The notes under the pieces are model-generated. The model did no database searches. It was not told the origin of the DNA and saw only the letters and a program-made list of their open reading frames with translations. A stretch of DNA of 64,000 nt from assembly GCF_000565015.1 (NCBI RefSeq), contig NZ_JDFF01000019.1:1-64000 (forward strand). Direction: 5' to 3'. The position numbers were made by a program, and so were the translations under genes. The DNA is from Porphyromonas catoniae ATCC 51270 (GTDB lineage Bacteria > Bacteroidota > Bacteroidia > Bacteroidales > Porphyromonadaceae). Positions 53,909-63,905 of the stretch are shown here, one piece after another; positions within the stretch are counted from its first letter, which is position 1, and every line of letters starts with the position of its first letter.

Positions 53909-55588
53909 CTAGTCTAAGGGGACGAGGTGTAGGAGGCGAAGCCCATCCGAGGGGACCTCTAGGCGAAGTGGAGCCCAGGGAGTGAGGCTGACAACCAACT
54001 CTTGCCCCGTGAGCTTATCCACAGCTTTATACACATCCTCCCCCGATCTTAGGCCAGAGGTAGAGAAGAAGCTATCAGGGAGAGGCAATGCAACCTCCCT
54101 CACATCATCAGCAAGGTTAGCCACAACGAGGAACAGCTCCTTCCCCCAGTAGCGCACATAGCTCAGCACTTGATCAGCTCTACCCTCCGCCTCGGGGCTT
54201 AGTCCAAAGTATCCCCCATGCTGGATTACTGGTAGATGGCACAACTCCCCGGTGGTTCGGTAGAGGCTCAGCAGGGTTTGCTCGTGAAGTGTAAGGTATT
54301 TCGTGCTGTAACCTCCTTCCTCCAGCCGTTGTAACTTCTCCAGCGACCAATAGTCAAAGATCGAGGTACGACCATCACATCCACTGAAGCCTTCCTCTGC
54401 CATCCCCTCTTCACCCAGCTCCTGAGCGAAGTAGAGGAGGAAGGGATTCGTCCCACTCAGTGCCCCCACAGCCGAGAGCACAGCACCCTTCATTGCATCG
54501 CCGAGAGCAAAGGGAGAAGCCAATCGCTGTTCATCGTGATTCTCCATGAAGTAACACATCTTCCCTTGGCTCGCTCCTACGGCATCCCTTACCCAAGTGA
54601 ACTCAGGTGTAGCAGAGACCTTCCCCTGTCCAATCTGGATCAGTCTATCGTATACCCCCACCTTGTCATAGAGATAATCAAACCCTGCCTCTAGGTATGC
54701 CTCATAGCGGTAAGGCTGGTACACTTCGGCTAGGAACAACAGATCATACCCCTCCTCTCTGAGTGAGGTAATACACCAGCTCCAGAAGCTCTCAGGGACC
54801 AGCTCCGCCATATCACAGCGGAAGCCATCCACACCACGTGCCGCCCAATAGCGGAGGATGTCACGCATCTTCAGCCATGTATCTGGGATCGGATCTGTGT
54901 AGGCAGTCCCTCCGTGCAGGTAGTCAATCCCATAGTTCAGCTTCACCGTCTCATACCAGTCGTTTACGCTGGGTGTGCTGGTGAAGCAATCATTGCCCGT
55001 AGCCCGAGCTGGTACCTCCACATAGAGCGAAGTATCAGGGGTATGATGGGGGAGGAGGAGCGAAGAGTCGGGAAGGTAATAGAAGTTATTTGCAGGAGAG
55101 AAGCTCAGGTGCTTGTCATCTCCTTCCCCCAGATCCTCGGTACCCTCAGGCTTGGCATCAGAGTGGTAGCATCGAGCGACGTGGTTCGGCACAAAGTCCA
55201 TAAGCACCTTGAGACCTGCCTCATGCGTCCGCCGAAGGAGCGCATCAAACTCCTCCTGCCTCCTCGTTGGATCCTCCGCCAGGTCGGGGTCAATATCGTA
55301 GTAGTCCTTCACAGCATAGGGTGATCCAGCCTCCCCCTTCACCGTATCGGGATGGTCGGGCTGGATGCCGATGGAGCTGTAATTGGTCTTCGTGGCATGC
55401 TCCAGCACTCCTATGTACCAGACATGGGTAGTGCCTAAGCTACTGATGTAGGCGAGGGCCTCCTTGGTGAACGAGGAGAACTTCCCCGAGCCATTCTCTG
55501 CAAGTGTCCCCGAGGGACGAGGATGCTTACTCTTATTTCCCCACAGACGTGTGAGGACAGAATAAATAACGATCTTATCCGATTTCAT
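53909..55588 (-). CDS. Alpha-amylase family glycoside hydrolase, GH13
   Basis: The 559-residue protein is a GH13 barrel: VLMDFVPNHVARCYHS near residues 129-144, GVDGFRCDMAELVP near 256 with the nucleophile Asp, LLFLAEVYQPYRY near 290 with the acid Glu, and CYFMENHDEQRLASPF near 350 with the third acid. A C-terminal beta-sandwich with LTPWAPLRLEVP ends it. No signal peptide is seen with ATG 55588 (MKSDKIVIYSVLTR), so it is probably cytoplasmic and acts on glycogen-derived oligosaccharides. The start overlaps the patatin gene by 14 bp on the same strand, so the two are one operon. Confidence 0.88.
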   Translation of the reverse strand: MKSDKIVIYSVLTRLWGNKSKHPRPSGTLAENGSGKFSSFTKEALAYISSLGTTHVWYIGVLEHATKTNYSSIGIQPDHPDTVKGEAGSPYAVKDYYDIDPDLAEDPTRRQEEFDALLRRTHEAGLKVLMDFVPNHVARCYHSDAKPEGTEDLGEGDDKHLSFSPANNFYYLPDSSLLLPHHTPDTSLYVEVPARATGNDCFTSTPSVNDWYETVKLNYGIDYLHGGTAYTDPIPDTWLKMRDILRYWAARGVDGFRCDMAELVPESFWSWCITSLREEGYDLLFLAEVYQPYRYEAYLEAGFDYLYDKVGVYDRLIQIGQGKVSATPEFTWVRDAVGASQGKMCYFMENHDEQRLASPFALGDAMKGAVLSAVGALSGTNPFLLYFAQELGEEGMAEEGFSGCDGRTSIFDYWSLEKLQRLEEGGYSTKYLTLHEQTLLSLYRTTGELCHLPVIQHGGYFGLSPEAEGRADQVLSYVRYWGKELFLVVANLADDVREVALPLPDSFFSTSGLRSGEDVYKAVDKLTGQELVVSLTPWAPLRLEVPSDGLRLLHLVPLD

Positions 55589-56369
55589 TCGCTTCTCCTT
55601 GTGTCGTGCTACCAGTGGCAAGAGAGGCTAATTCCTTGCTCGCCAGCTCATATCCTATCGTAACCAGAGCAGAGGCAGCACTGACCTCAAACATACTATA
55701 CTTCGTCACCTCCATCGTCTCCAAGAGGTAATCGCACGCCTCTCTGTCGGGGACGGTATTCTGACGAAAAACCAGCTCCCAAGCACGGTTAGCAATAGCA
55801 GTCATAGAGTGTTGCACCTTCTCCTCGGAGACTGGCCCAAGGTTCATCCCGATGAGGGTCTCACAATCCTCTCGGATGATAGTTGCAGGGAAGTTGCGGA
55901 AGAGTCCCCCATCTACATACGTCTCACCATCGATCACAACAGGGGTGAAGAGGATAGGGATACTGCACGAGGCTAGCACGATATCCGCCAGCCTCCCCTC
56001 GGTGAAGACATGCTGCTCGCCTCGGTCAAGGTCTGTAGCCACGATACGTAGAGGTAGAGGGAGGTCTTCGAGCTTCTTGTAGCGGAGATTTCGTTTAAGG
56101 TGTCGATGGAAGTTGGTAGCACTGAAGAGTCCTCCACCTCGCATCGTGAGCGTGGTCATCTTCAGGAAGCCATTGGAGGAGAGAAGCTCAAGCACCTCAT
56201 CGATGCTATAACCACAGGCATAGAATGCCCCCACGAGGGCACCTGCACTTGTCCCAGCAAGTATCTCTGGGTGGAGGTTATTCTCCTCAAGCCACTTGAG
56301 GACACCGAGGTGGGCGAACCCCTTAATACTGCCACCACTTAGAGCGAGCCCAATCTTATATTTTGACAT
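55575..56369 (-). CDS. Patatin-like phospholipase (RssA-like)
   Basis: The 264-residue protein has the patatin catalytic dyad and loops: GLALSGGSIKGFAHLGVL near residues 6-23 with the oxyanion Gly-rich loop, GTSAGALVGAFYACGYS near 39 with the GxSxG nucleophile Ser, and DGGLFRNFP near 153 with the Asp. Such enzymes hydrolyse lipids; substrates here are unknown. No signal peptide, so probably cytoplasmic or peripheral. The stop lies 13 bp inside the amylase gene. I chose ATG 56369 (MSKYKIG). Confidence 0.88.
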   Translation of the reverse strand: MSKYKIGLALSGGSIKGFAHLGVLKWLEENNLHPEILAGTSAGALVGAFYACGYSIDEVLELLSSNGFLKMTTLTMRGGGLFSATNFHRHLKRNLRYKKLEDLPLPLRIVATDLDRGEQHVFTEGRLADIVLASCSIPILFTPVVIDGETYVDGGLFRNFPATIIREDCETLIGMNLGPVSEEKVQHSMTAIANRAWELVFRQNTVPDREACDYLLETMEVTKYSMFEVSAASALVTIGYELASKELASLATGSTTQGEANEIG

Positions 56370-56566
56370 AGTATGAGTAGTAAGAGAAGAATGTAGAGGG
56401 GAAAGAGCCAAGAGGTAAAAGGGTGGAGTACCAGAGTAGCTAGCCCCCTAAGGGTTACTGGAGTAGCTAGGTAGGCACCCACGCACTGACTCTCCCGAAG
56501 AGAACTAATGGACACGCGCGACCTACCGCAAATGCCAGAGCAGCGCCACTACCGGTAGCCCCAGAG

Positions 56567-56675
56567 AGGTACACCCGTAAACCCTCGGGAGGTATCCCCG
56601 TAACCTCCGAGGAGGTACCGAGGATACCTCATGGTAGGTTACGGGGATACCTCTGAAGGGTTTCCCCCGATACCT
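56567..56675. repeat. Array D2: five units (AGGTATCC-ACCT family), 23-bp pitch
   Basis: AGGT-type starts at 56567, 56590, 56613 and 56636 are exactly 23 bp apart; a fifth unit (AGGGTTTCCCCCGATACCT) ends at 56675, 23 bp after the previous end. The unit sequences match array D1 closely, including AGGTACCGAGGATACCT in both. It lies upstream of the patatin-amylase operon and after the giant gene. Confidence 0.9.
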
Positions 56676-56756
56676 ACCAAGCACTATCCCCAACGAGACA
56701 TCCTCACCTGCAAAGATAGATAAGGAAAAGAAAAACAGCAGACCCCACCGAAGAGC

Positions 56757-56787
56757 CCCCAGAGCTGGGGGACTTCGGCAGGGTCAT
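56757..56787 (-). terminator. Terminator after the giant T9SS gene
   Basis: CCGAAG...CCCCCAG and its complement CTGGGGG...CTTCGG form a stem with a short loop, 30 bp past the stop codon. No long T-run is visible. Confidence 0.6.
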
Positions 56788-56817
56788 CCTGTCTGTAGCC
56801 CGAGGGACTAGCTTAGT

Positions 56818-59800
56818 TTACTTCTTGATGAAGCGTTGTGTAGAGCCTCCCGCACGCACAAGGTACACACCTGGGGCATAGTCGCTGATGGAGATGCGAC
56901 TACCACGGGTATAGTTCGTAGTGCGGTAGATGAGTGCCCCCGAGAGGGCATAGATCTCAACCTTGCCCTCTGCCGTGAGGGTGATGTACTCAGTGGCTGG
57001 GTTGGGGAGGACACGTAGGTCGGTGATGCTTAGCGTAGGATCTACGGGTCGGGGTTCGCCGAGTGCTAGGGGGACTCTCAGGTAGACCGAAGCACCACGA
57101 GCTGTCGCCTTCACTAGGAGGTTTGTTTCTCCCTTCACCTTCCCGACGACTTGTAGCTTCCCATCCACCACACTCGCTGTGGCTAATGTAGCCTCTGGAG
57201 CTTCCACAAGGGTGTAGGTAGTGGTAGCTCCAGCCTTCTTCGGTAGAGACGTAGAGGCAAAGAGTTTCGCTAGGTCAAAGGACTCTGTGGAGCCTGGGCG
57301 GACAGTGATGCTGCTACTCTTCTCCTCCATCACCTTGCCCCCCACATTGTCGAGAGCGAAGTAGAATGGGATCGTTGAGCCGAACTGATTCGCCCGTGTC
57401 CCTGCCGCATTGAAGCGAATAGAAGACACTTCACCCAAAGCAGAGAGGTCAAGCCACTGCCAAGAGTCGATCACGTAATGGTCAGCAGGATTATCACTGC
57501 GGAAGTCCACGAGGTAGAAGTCAATCTTCTTCGTCTCATCATCGTTAGACACTGCAGTGATCTTATAGTAATCTCCCTTCTTGAACGGGGTATTCGCATC
57601 TGGTCCCATCCCCGTACCATGCTCGGTGACATGCTTGACCCATGCGGTGTTCGTCACGTACATCCCTGAGAGGACAGCCTTCGGAGCGTGGGTCACAGAG
57701 ATCTTCGTGCTCCCCCCGAGGAGGTAGGCAATCCCATAGTTCTTTGACCCCGCTACACCATGCCCCACGGCGCTGTTATATTGGTCAGGGTCCCAAGTAG
57801 CAAAGCTCGTAGATGTCCTATTAGAATAGGCATAACCTCCCCACGTAGACCACTTCTTGATGTAAGTATTGGCAAACCCATAGGATCCACTGTAGAAGGT
57901 GGTCTCGTATGCCTCGTCTCCCTTGGTATTGTCCCCCGTCCAATGGCTCTCGGGTGCAAGGGATAGGTCATCAAAGGTTGCCACCGCAGACTCACCCGAG
58001 ACCTTCAGGGTCTTATGGGCAGAGATCACTTGATCCCAAGCATCCTTGACCTCCACACGATAGAGCTGGGTATGGGTAGCCTTCACTCGGAGAGTTGCCT
58101 CTCGAGAGACCTCCTTGCCCAGCGCATCCTTCCACAGGTAGCTGTAGGGGAGGACTCCACCCTTAGGGGCAACGCTCAGCGTCTTTACCTCACCACTGGC
58201 AGCAGACTCCTCACTGTCATCAAGGACAAGAGGAGCGGGTGTACCACTGAAGTCATCGATGTACGCCTCACCGAGGGTCGTGAGGGAGAGGGAATGGAGC
58301 TTGCCCAGCTCACGAAGATTGATGTACAACCATTCCTCACCTGTGGCTTCGAGGGTCTTGCTCTTCCCCTCTACTCCATCCTTATCCTTAGTCTTCAGGA
58401 TAACGCTTTTATTGCTCTTGAGCCAGAAGCCATCGAGGAGGAGGTTACCCCTACTATTGGTAATCGTGACCTCTGCAGGAGAATTAACCTTAGCAATGTG
58501 CTTGCTCCCTGCCTTTGCCCCTGCTGGGACTTCCTCCACAGTGAAGCCATCGAAGTGGGCAGTACCGTCATCAAAGTTCTCTGTCCCCTTCGCTACAGCC
58601 TCAAACGTAGAGACTGCCGTAGGTGCATGCGTAGTAGTGAAGGCTATCGGAGTAAACGCATCGGTATAGACACCATTCAGCCCCAGGAGGAGACCATAGA
58701 GCTTATACTCGGTCTCTGACGTGAGTCCTGTGAGGGTCTTACCTTGCTCGGTATTCTTGCTGAAGGTGAGCTTATCGGTAGAGGCCTTCAGTTCGTCTAG
58801 TGTGGGTGCGGCAGCAGTGCTGGGCAAGACCTTGTAGAGGAGCTTACCAAACTCCGTCGCTTTCACTAGGAGCTTAGCTGTCGTAACACCTACCTCACTC
58901 ACCTTAGGATAACCCGAGGTAAGGGCAGGTGTCTCATGCTCTGTCACCTCATAAGCCCCTGCCGTCACCAGGCTAGACGGACGCTCAGCTCCCGTGATAT
59001 CATGAGTAACCTCTGCCTGACGAGGGGCAAAGCGTAGAGAGCCAACCGCACGAGGCAGGAGCGAGGACTCTTCATCAAAGAACTGCACATCCTCTACAAT
59101 GGAAGTGGCATCTCCTGTCAGCTCCTTCCACTTATCCCTTGTGAGATTCTCACCCACCTTGGCATAGTGTGTACCCGAGGAGAAGGTAGCATTGTGCGAG
59201 AAGGTAATACCCGTCTTAAATGCCTCCTTCTGCATGTAGTAAACATAGCCACCAGCATGGTTCTGGAAGAGGTTATTGCGGATATTTAAGCTCTTTGCCA
59301 CGTTGCTACCTCTCCCGATGATCGCTAGAGGGGCCGAGTTTTGCTTAGCTGTAGGATTCGTAATCGAGACAGAGTTGTGTAAGATATCAAGATCCTCTAG
59401 GTTGGGGTCTGAGAAGACTATACCATACGCCGCATCTGCCCCATTATCCGCCGTGATACGTAGCTCATTGTTGTATATAAGATTCCTACCAGAGGGTGTA
59501 TCGGAAGTGCTACGTGTGTGACGCAGGTAAAGGGCATTAATATCTCTCCGTTTCCCTTGCAAGCCATGTACCTCTACCTTATTGTTACGTATGACAGTAT
59601 TGCCCATGAGGGTAATATCAAGAGCCTTGTAAGGGTTTGCCACTTCCCCTCGGCCATAGATCGTGTTTCCCTCATAGAGGGCATCATGCTCAAGTGTAGC
59701 GTAAATCCCTACGGAGCCTTGACCAATGAAGACGTTATCCTTTAGATGGGCTCCCTTCTGCTTAGGTAGGGCAATATGACCAGTACCATCTATGTATGCA

Positions 59801-62800
59801 CCCTGGTACCCACCTTCGACTGTCGAGGAGACAAGTGTCAGGTAGTCGTTGTTTTGATAAGGCTCGTTCTTCGCACTTGTTTTAAGGACCGCAATGTTAC
59901 CCGTCAGATAGTCTAAAGCGAGAGGAGCCCAGAGGTAGCAATCGCGGATGGTCACATGTTCGCTCTTATTGCGTACAAGGACAACTGCTGGAGCCTTCTT
60001 GTCATATCCCTTGATGGTCAATGCTTCAAGCGTCAGATAGTCTGCACCATCTATGGTGAAATGCCCAGGCTTGTCCTCCCCAACAGTCTTATAGGGCTTT
60101 ATATCGAAGACTACATCGGAGCGTTTCCCACTCTGTGAGCGGATCGTCAGGGTATTCATAGAGGAGAGCCCCTCGATAGCTGGTATAGAGACCATGTCGG
60201 TGTAGACACCGCTCTCCAGCAGAAGAGTAACAGGGCCATCCACACCAGCAGCACTCAAGGCATCGGTAGCATCCTTGAGGCTCTTGTACTTAGCCGTAGA
60301 GGAAGGCCCCACGAGGTACTCACCATGCATCCCTGCCTTCACCTCTCGCTTGGCTTCCTTGCTATCGGTAGGTGCGACGGCGGGTTTATCCTTGGAGCGT
60401 ACCTCCTTGAGGCTCACAGCGACCTCTGTGCCTGCAGCTACAGAGGTAGCGATGTCCCCTGTGAGCCAATAGTGATAAGACCCCGGCTTGATGAACGTCT
60501 CCGACCCTGTAAACGTAGTTGTGGAGGCATCCTCCGTGCTAGCGAAGAGCTTCGTGGTGGTTAGGCTTGCATCTGCACCAGAGCTATAGAGGCAACGCTT
60601 GACAAGGGCCTTCTTACTCGCCTCTGTTAGTCCTGCCAACTCAAAGCCCGTGACCTCCAGAGCCCCCTTATCACCCTCTACCTTCAAAGTGATATGAAGG
60701 AACGGCTCGTTCTTTGCTCCAGCAAGTAGCTTCGCCTCACTAGCGACCTCCGTCGTAACGGATGCTATGGAGAGAGGCTGAGGCACGATGGACTCTACCT
60801 CAATCTCCCAGTCTGACTCACCGTAGCCCTTGGTGTATTGCACCGTGACAGAGCCATCATCTGCGAGCGAGACAATCGATGGATACTGCTGATCACTACC
60901 GCTCACATCGAGGAGCTGATCCTTGGCCTCCGTGGACTGACCACTATAGAACCTCAGGTGCTGTGTCCGTGTAAGGCCTGCCGATACGACTCGACAACGA
61001 ATGACCTCGCCCGCCTTGGGAACAAAGCGTACCGAGCCACTAGCTGTACCGTTGGGAGCCTTACGATCTACCCCTCCAGCATCGTAGAAGGTAATGGGAG
61101 ACGTGACCTGCACAGTCTCATCCTTCCCCCCTTGGAAGATATGCTGGGAGCGGCTCTTACGTACGCCGTCGGGGTCTGGGGTGGTAATGACATGTATTGC
61201 ACCGGAGACTATGAGTTCGGTGAACGAAGCATCGTAAGTAATACCCGCTGGTGCATCACTCTTGGGGTCGTAGGCAATATAGTAATAGCTCGTCCCCTCG
61301 GCTAGCTGTCGAGACTCATTAGGCGTAAGGGTGATGGTGCTACCAAGGGGTGCGGATGCCTCGGCAACAAGATCATTGGCACTAAACTCTTTCTTATCTG
61401 CCGTGGCGTATAAGGCTACTCGGGCTAGATGCCTTTCACTGCCCTTGAGGTTGATGCTTAGTTTGTCTAGAGTCAAGGGGTTAAGGAAACCCTCCGCCTG
61501 GAGCTCCAAGCCTAGGATCGCTTGCTTAACAGAGCCTGTGGGAATAGCCTCTGTAGAGGCTTGGAAGCCGATGGCTTTAGCTAGAGCCATGGACTTGGGG
61601 GTAACAGAGCGCACCGATGCACTCCACCCTTTCTCCGTATAGCTACTACTCGTTTCGTTGGGGTTGAAGACAATCGTCAAGGCACCGTCAGCAGAGGTTG
61701 AGCGCAAGAGCTTAGGACCAACGTCATGGTTACCCAAGTTAGCACTCCAGAGAGGAGTCCCAGATGCTGTTGCTCCGTTATACACGATGAACTTTGCCTT
61801 GGGCTGATAGCTAGCCTTGCCGTAGTAGACCTTGAAGTACTCAAAGTCTAGCTCTACGACCTCCCCAGACTTGCTGGGCAGAAGGGTTGTCATCTGATCC
61901 ACCCTACCCCCAGCGTACTTATTGAATGTCATCGTGGGTAGGAACTTCCATTCCCCGTAGATCTTGTACGTATTATGCCCCTCAGAGCTATGGATGGTAT
62001 TTTGGATGGGTCGACTCCCAGGGACTGCTGTATCGCTTGGCTTCTCCTCTTTGCCTGAGAGCAGGACAGAGACTAGGGAAGCATCTACTTGTCCCCCCGT
62101 CTGAGCTGTCTCTGCGATGTCGTAGTAGAGTACGAAGGCGTTGTCGCCATCCATGAGGGTATAGGGAGAGGAAAGGGTAACAGTGCATGTCTTGCCGATG
62201 CTTGTTACCTCTCCGAGCTTACGTGCTGGAGCCATCACACCCCGATCCTTTGTCCAGAGCTCGGCTGCACTGAGTACCCCCTCGGTGCTACCCTCTGTGC
62301 TGAATGTGAAGGAAGTGGCTGTTAGGGGCTGGAGGACATCCTTTGCTTGGATATTCACCTCTAGGATTTCTTGCTTCTTCGCCCCAGCCATTACAGGCTT
62401 ATTACTCTCGAGCTGTGTCTGCTTGATCCCATCGAGTGCCATGGCCTGAGGGACAAACTCTGTGACGACAGCCTCGAAGCCGCTCTTAGTCACGCCCGTG
62501 GTACTCTTGAGAGTCACGGTCAGCGCCCCATCCTCTGATGCCGAGAGCAGTACTACTGGGGTCTTGTCTGAGAGGAGTGTACGCAGATGCTTCTCTGCCT
62601 TTGCTTCCCTCCCGTTGTAGATGTGTAGCTGGTCATTCCTCAGGGGATTGGTATTGAAGAGGTCAAGCTTGTTGAAGGTAATGCGTACACGCCGACCAGC
62701 AGTTTTGGGGGTGAAGGTAATAGAGCCCTCGAAGTTCTCCGTTATCTTCCCCTCCTTACCTCCATCATCATAGAAGTTCAGAGGGGTATCACCGACCTCC

Positions 62801-63351
62801 ACCGTGCGGTGTGTACGACCGATCTTGACAATATCTTTGGGCTCTTCGGGAGCCTTAGGGTCGTCAGCAGTACGAGGGCTACTCTTCACCTTCGCTACCC
62901 AGCCCTTACCTATGCCATTAGCGTTTACGAAGACTACGGTCAGCTTCCCATCAGGGCTCTGGGAGCGGATGACCTTTGGCTCCATCTTATTCCCCGTGTA
63001 GGAGTAGCGGGCAGGTACACTAGGCTTTTGGTATTCATCATCTTCGTCCTCGTCTGCTGCAGGAATCTTAACTAGGGGGACCTTACCGTCATAGAAGTAT
63101 AAGGTAGCTGCACTGAGCTGTACTTCCTCAAAGGTAATCTCAATCATCTCCCCAGGCTTGGGAACGAAGGTAATAGCGTTTACACGCTGTGTCGCTTGGT
63201 TACCACTAGGGCCTCCACTGTCGTAGAAGAACTTCTCCACCGTAATGGTCTCGACCTTCTCCGCTCCGTCCTCCCGAGGCATCAGGATCTGAGCATTGAG
63301 CCCGAGAGAGACAAAGCAGAGTAGCCATAAACTGAGTAGAATTCGTCTCAT
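56818..63351 (-). CDS. 2177-residue secreted modular protein with T9SS C-terminal sorting domain
   Basis: The protein begins with a signal peptide (MRRILLSLWLLCFVSLGLNA). Four CUB-like modules follow (about residues 35-155, 180-300, 460-590 and 755-870), each opening with a FYDxGG motif and containing a LxFYxG or LHIYNG segment. They alternate with homologous beta domains (about 310-445, 595-745, 880-1010). A right-handed beta-helix region, pectate-lyase-like, runs about 1040-1480. Fn3-like and small beta domains are next, then a DUF4465-like domain near 1830-2020. The last 71 residues (NPATEYITLTAEGKVEIYALS ... GVYLVRAGG ... QRFIKK) are a type A sorting domain for the type IX system. So it is probably exported to or attached on the surface. 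No catalytic motif is certain; glycan binding or adhesion is inferred. Confidence 0.85.
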   Translation of the reverse strand: MRRILLSLWLLCFVSLGLNAQILMPREDGAEKVETITVEKFFYDSGGPSGNQATQRVNAITFVPKPGEMIEITFEEVQLSAATLYFYDGKVPLVKIPAADEDEDDEYQKPSVPARYSYTGNKMEPKVIRSQSPDGKLTVVFVNANGIGKGWVAKVKSSPRTADDPKAPEEPKDIVKIGRTHRTVEVGDTPLNFYDDGGKEGKITENFEGSITFTPKTAGRRVRITFNKLDLFNTNPLRNDQLHIYNGREAKAEKHLRTLLSDKTPVVLLSASEDGALTVTLKSTTGVTKSGFEAVVTEFVPQAMALDGIKQTQLESNKPVMAGAKKQEILEVNIQAKDVLQPLTATSFTFSTEGSTEGVLSAAELWTKDRGVMAPARKLGEVTSIGKTCTVTLSSPYTLMDGDNAFVLYYDIAETAQTGGQVDASLVSVLLSGKEEKPSDTAVPGSRPIQNTIHSSEGHNTYKIYGEWKFLPTMTFNKYAGGRVDQMTTLLPSKSGEVVELDFEYFKVYYGKASYQPKAKFIVYNGATASGTPLWSANLGNHDVGPKLLRSTSADGALTIVFNPNETSSSYTEKGWSASVRSVTPKSMALAKAIGFQASTEAIPTGSVKQAILGLELQAEGFLNPLTLDKLSINLKGSERHLARVALYATADKKEFSANDLVAEASAPLGSTITLTPNESRQLAEGTSYYYIAYDPKSDAPAGITYDASFTELIVSGAIHVITTPDPDGVRKSRSQHIFQGGKDETVQVTSPITFYDAGGVDRKAPNGTASGSVRFVPKAGEVIRCRVVSAGLTRTQHLRFYSGQSTEAKDQLLDVSGSDQQYPSIVSLADDGSVTVQYTKGYGESDWEIEVESIVPQPLSIASVTTEVASEAKLLAGAKNEPFLHITLKVEGDKGALEVTGFELAGLTEASKKALVKRCLYSSGADASLTTTKLFASTEDASTTTFTGSETFIKPGSYHYWLTGDIATSVAAGTEVAVSLKEVRSKDKPAVAPTDSKEAKREVKAGMHGEYLVGPSSTAKYKSLKDATDALSAAGVDGPVTLLLESGVYTDMVSIPAIEGLSSMNTLTIRSQSGKRSDVVFDIKPYKTVGEDKPGHFTIDGADYLTLEALTIKGYDKKAPAVVLVRNKSEHVTIRDCYLWAPLALDYLTGNIAVLKTSAKNEPYQNNDYLTLVSSTVEGGYQGAYIDGTGHIALPKQKGAHLKDNVFIGQGSVGIYATLEHDALYEGNTIYGRGEVANPYKALDITLMGNTVIRNNKVEVHGLQGKRRDINALYLRHTRSTSDTPSGRNLIYNNELRITADNGADAAYGIVFSDPNLEDLDILHNSVSITNPTAKQNSAPLAIIGRGSNVAKSLNIRNNLFQNHAGGYVYYMQKEAFKTGITFSHNATFSSGTHYAKVGENLTRDKWKELTGDATSIVEDVQFFDEESSLLPRAVGSLRFAPRQAEVTHDITGAERPSSLVTAGAYEVTEHETPALTSGYPKVSEVGVTTAKLLVKATEFGKLLYKVLPSTAAAPTLDELKASTDKLTFSKNTEQGKTLTGLTSETEYKLYGLLLGLNGVYTDAFTPIAFTTTHAPTAVSTFEAVAKGTENFDDGTAHFDGFTVEEVPAGAKAGSKHIAKVNSPAEVTITNSRGNLLLDGFWLKSNKSVILKTKDKDGVEGKSKTLEATGEEWLYINLRELGKLHSLSLTTLGEAYIDDFSGTPAPLVLDDSEESAASGEVKTLSVAPKGGVLPYSYLWKDALGKEVSREATLRVKATHTQLYRVEVKDAWDQVISAHKTLKVSGESAVATFDDLSLAPESHWTGDNTKGDEAYETTFYSGSYGFANTYIKKWSTWGGYAYSNRTSTSFATWDPDQYNSAVGHGVAGSKNYGIAYLLGGSTKISVTHAPKAVLSGMYVTNTAWVKHVTEHGTGMGPDANTPFKKGDYYKITAVSNDDETKKIDFYLVDFRSDNPADHYVIDSWQWLDLSALGEVSSIRFNAAGTRANQFGSTIPFYFALDNVGGKVMEEKSSSITVRPGSTESFDLAKLFASTSLPKKAGATTTYTLVEAPEATLATASVVDGKLQVVGKVKGETNLLVKATARGASVYLRVPLALGEPRPVDPTLSITDLRVLPNPATEYITLTAEGKVEIYALSGALIYRTTNYTRGSRISISDYAPGVYLVRAGGSTQRFIKK

Positions 63352-63534
63352 AGGTTGGTTATATTTTAGGATATTGTACTTATATCATAGCAAGAGCCAC
63401 GCTCCATCCACGGCAGAAGCGAGGTAAAGACCACCATAGGCTAAGGTGCCACAGGAAGGGATGAATATCGGGGAAGCCAATAATACTCTGTAAAGGGAGT
63501 GCATAGCTAAGTCGTTGGTCGACGATCCGTGAGA

Positions 63535-63542
63535 CAAAAATA
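63535..63542 (-). promoter_or_regulatory. Possible -7 element upstream of the giant gene
   Basis: On the minus strand TATTTTTG lies about 180 bp before the ATG. No -33 element is clear. The stretch 63352-63660 otherwise holds no gene. Confidence 0.35.
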
Positions 63543-63680
63543 AGGATAATGTATGAAATCGGATGCACCCTACATAGTCCCATTCCTACATCCTCCTACG
63601 AGGCTCTCCACCTCCCCCTATTTCCCAAGGAGACAAGCACATGACACACATGAGGGGGAGAGCTCCTAATGGAGGTCATC

Positions 63681-63770
63681 AAACCCATGCAAGGGTCTCG
63701 GGGGAAACCCTTGCATGCATTTGCCCCGAGACCCTTGCAAGGATTTCCTCACAACCCCACCCATGGGTTT
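63681..63770. repeat. Array B3: four units (ACCC-TGCA-GGGT family), 24-bp pitch
   Basis: ACCCATGCAAGGGT (63683), ACCCTTGCATGCAT (63707) and ACCCTTGCAAGGAT (63731) are 24 bp apart; a fourth unit follows near 63754. It lies between the giant gene (-) and tonB (+), upstream of both. Confidence 0.88.
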
Positions 63771-63832
63771 GCTCATAGCTCCTTCACAACCTACCCAAGG
63801 TCTGCCCCGATACAACCAACAGAATATATTTG

Positions 63833-63840
63833 TATATTTG
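63833..63840 (+). promoter_or_regulatory. Promoter -7 element of the tonB gene
   Basis: TATATTTG lies 66 bp before the ATG. No strong -33 element is seen. Confidence 0.5.
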
Positions 63841-63905
63841 CCCCCAAGAAAGCAATATCCGCACCCCAAGGTGCTTGTCGTACTAACTCAAACTAGTGTA
63901 GCAGT

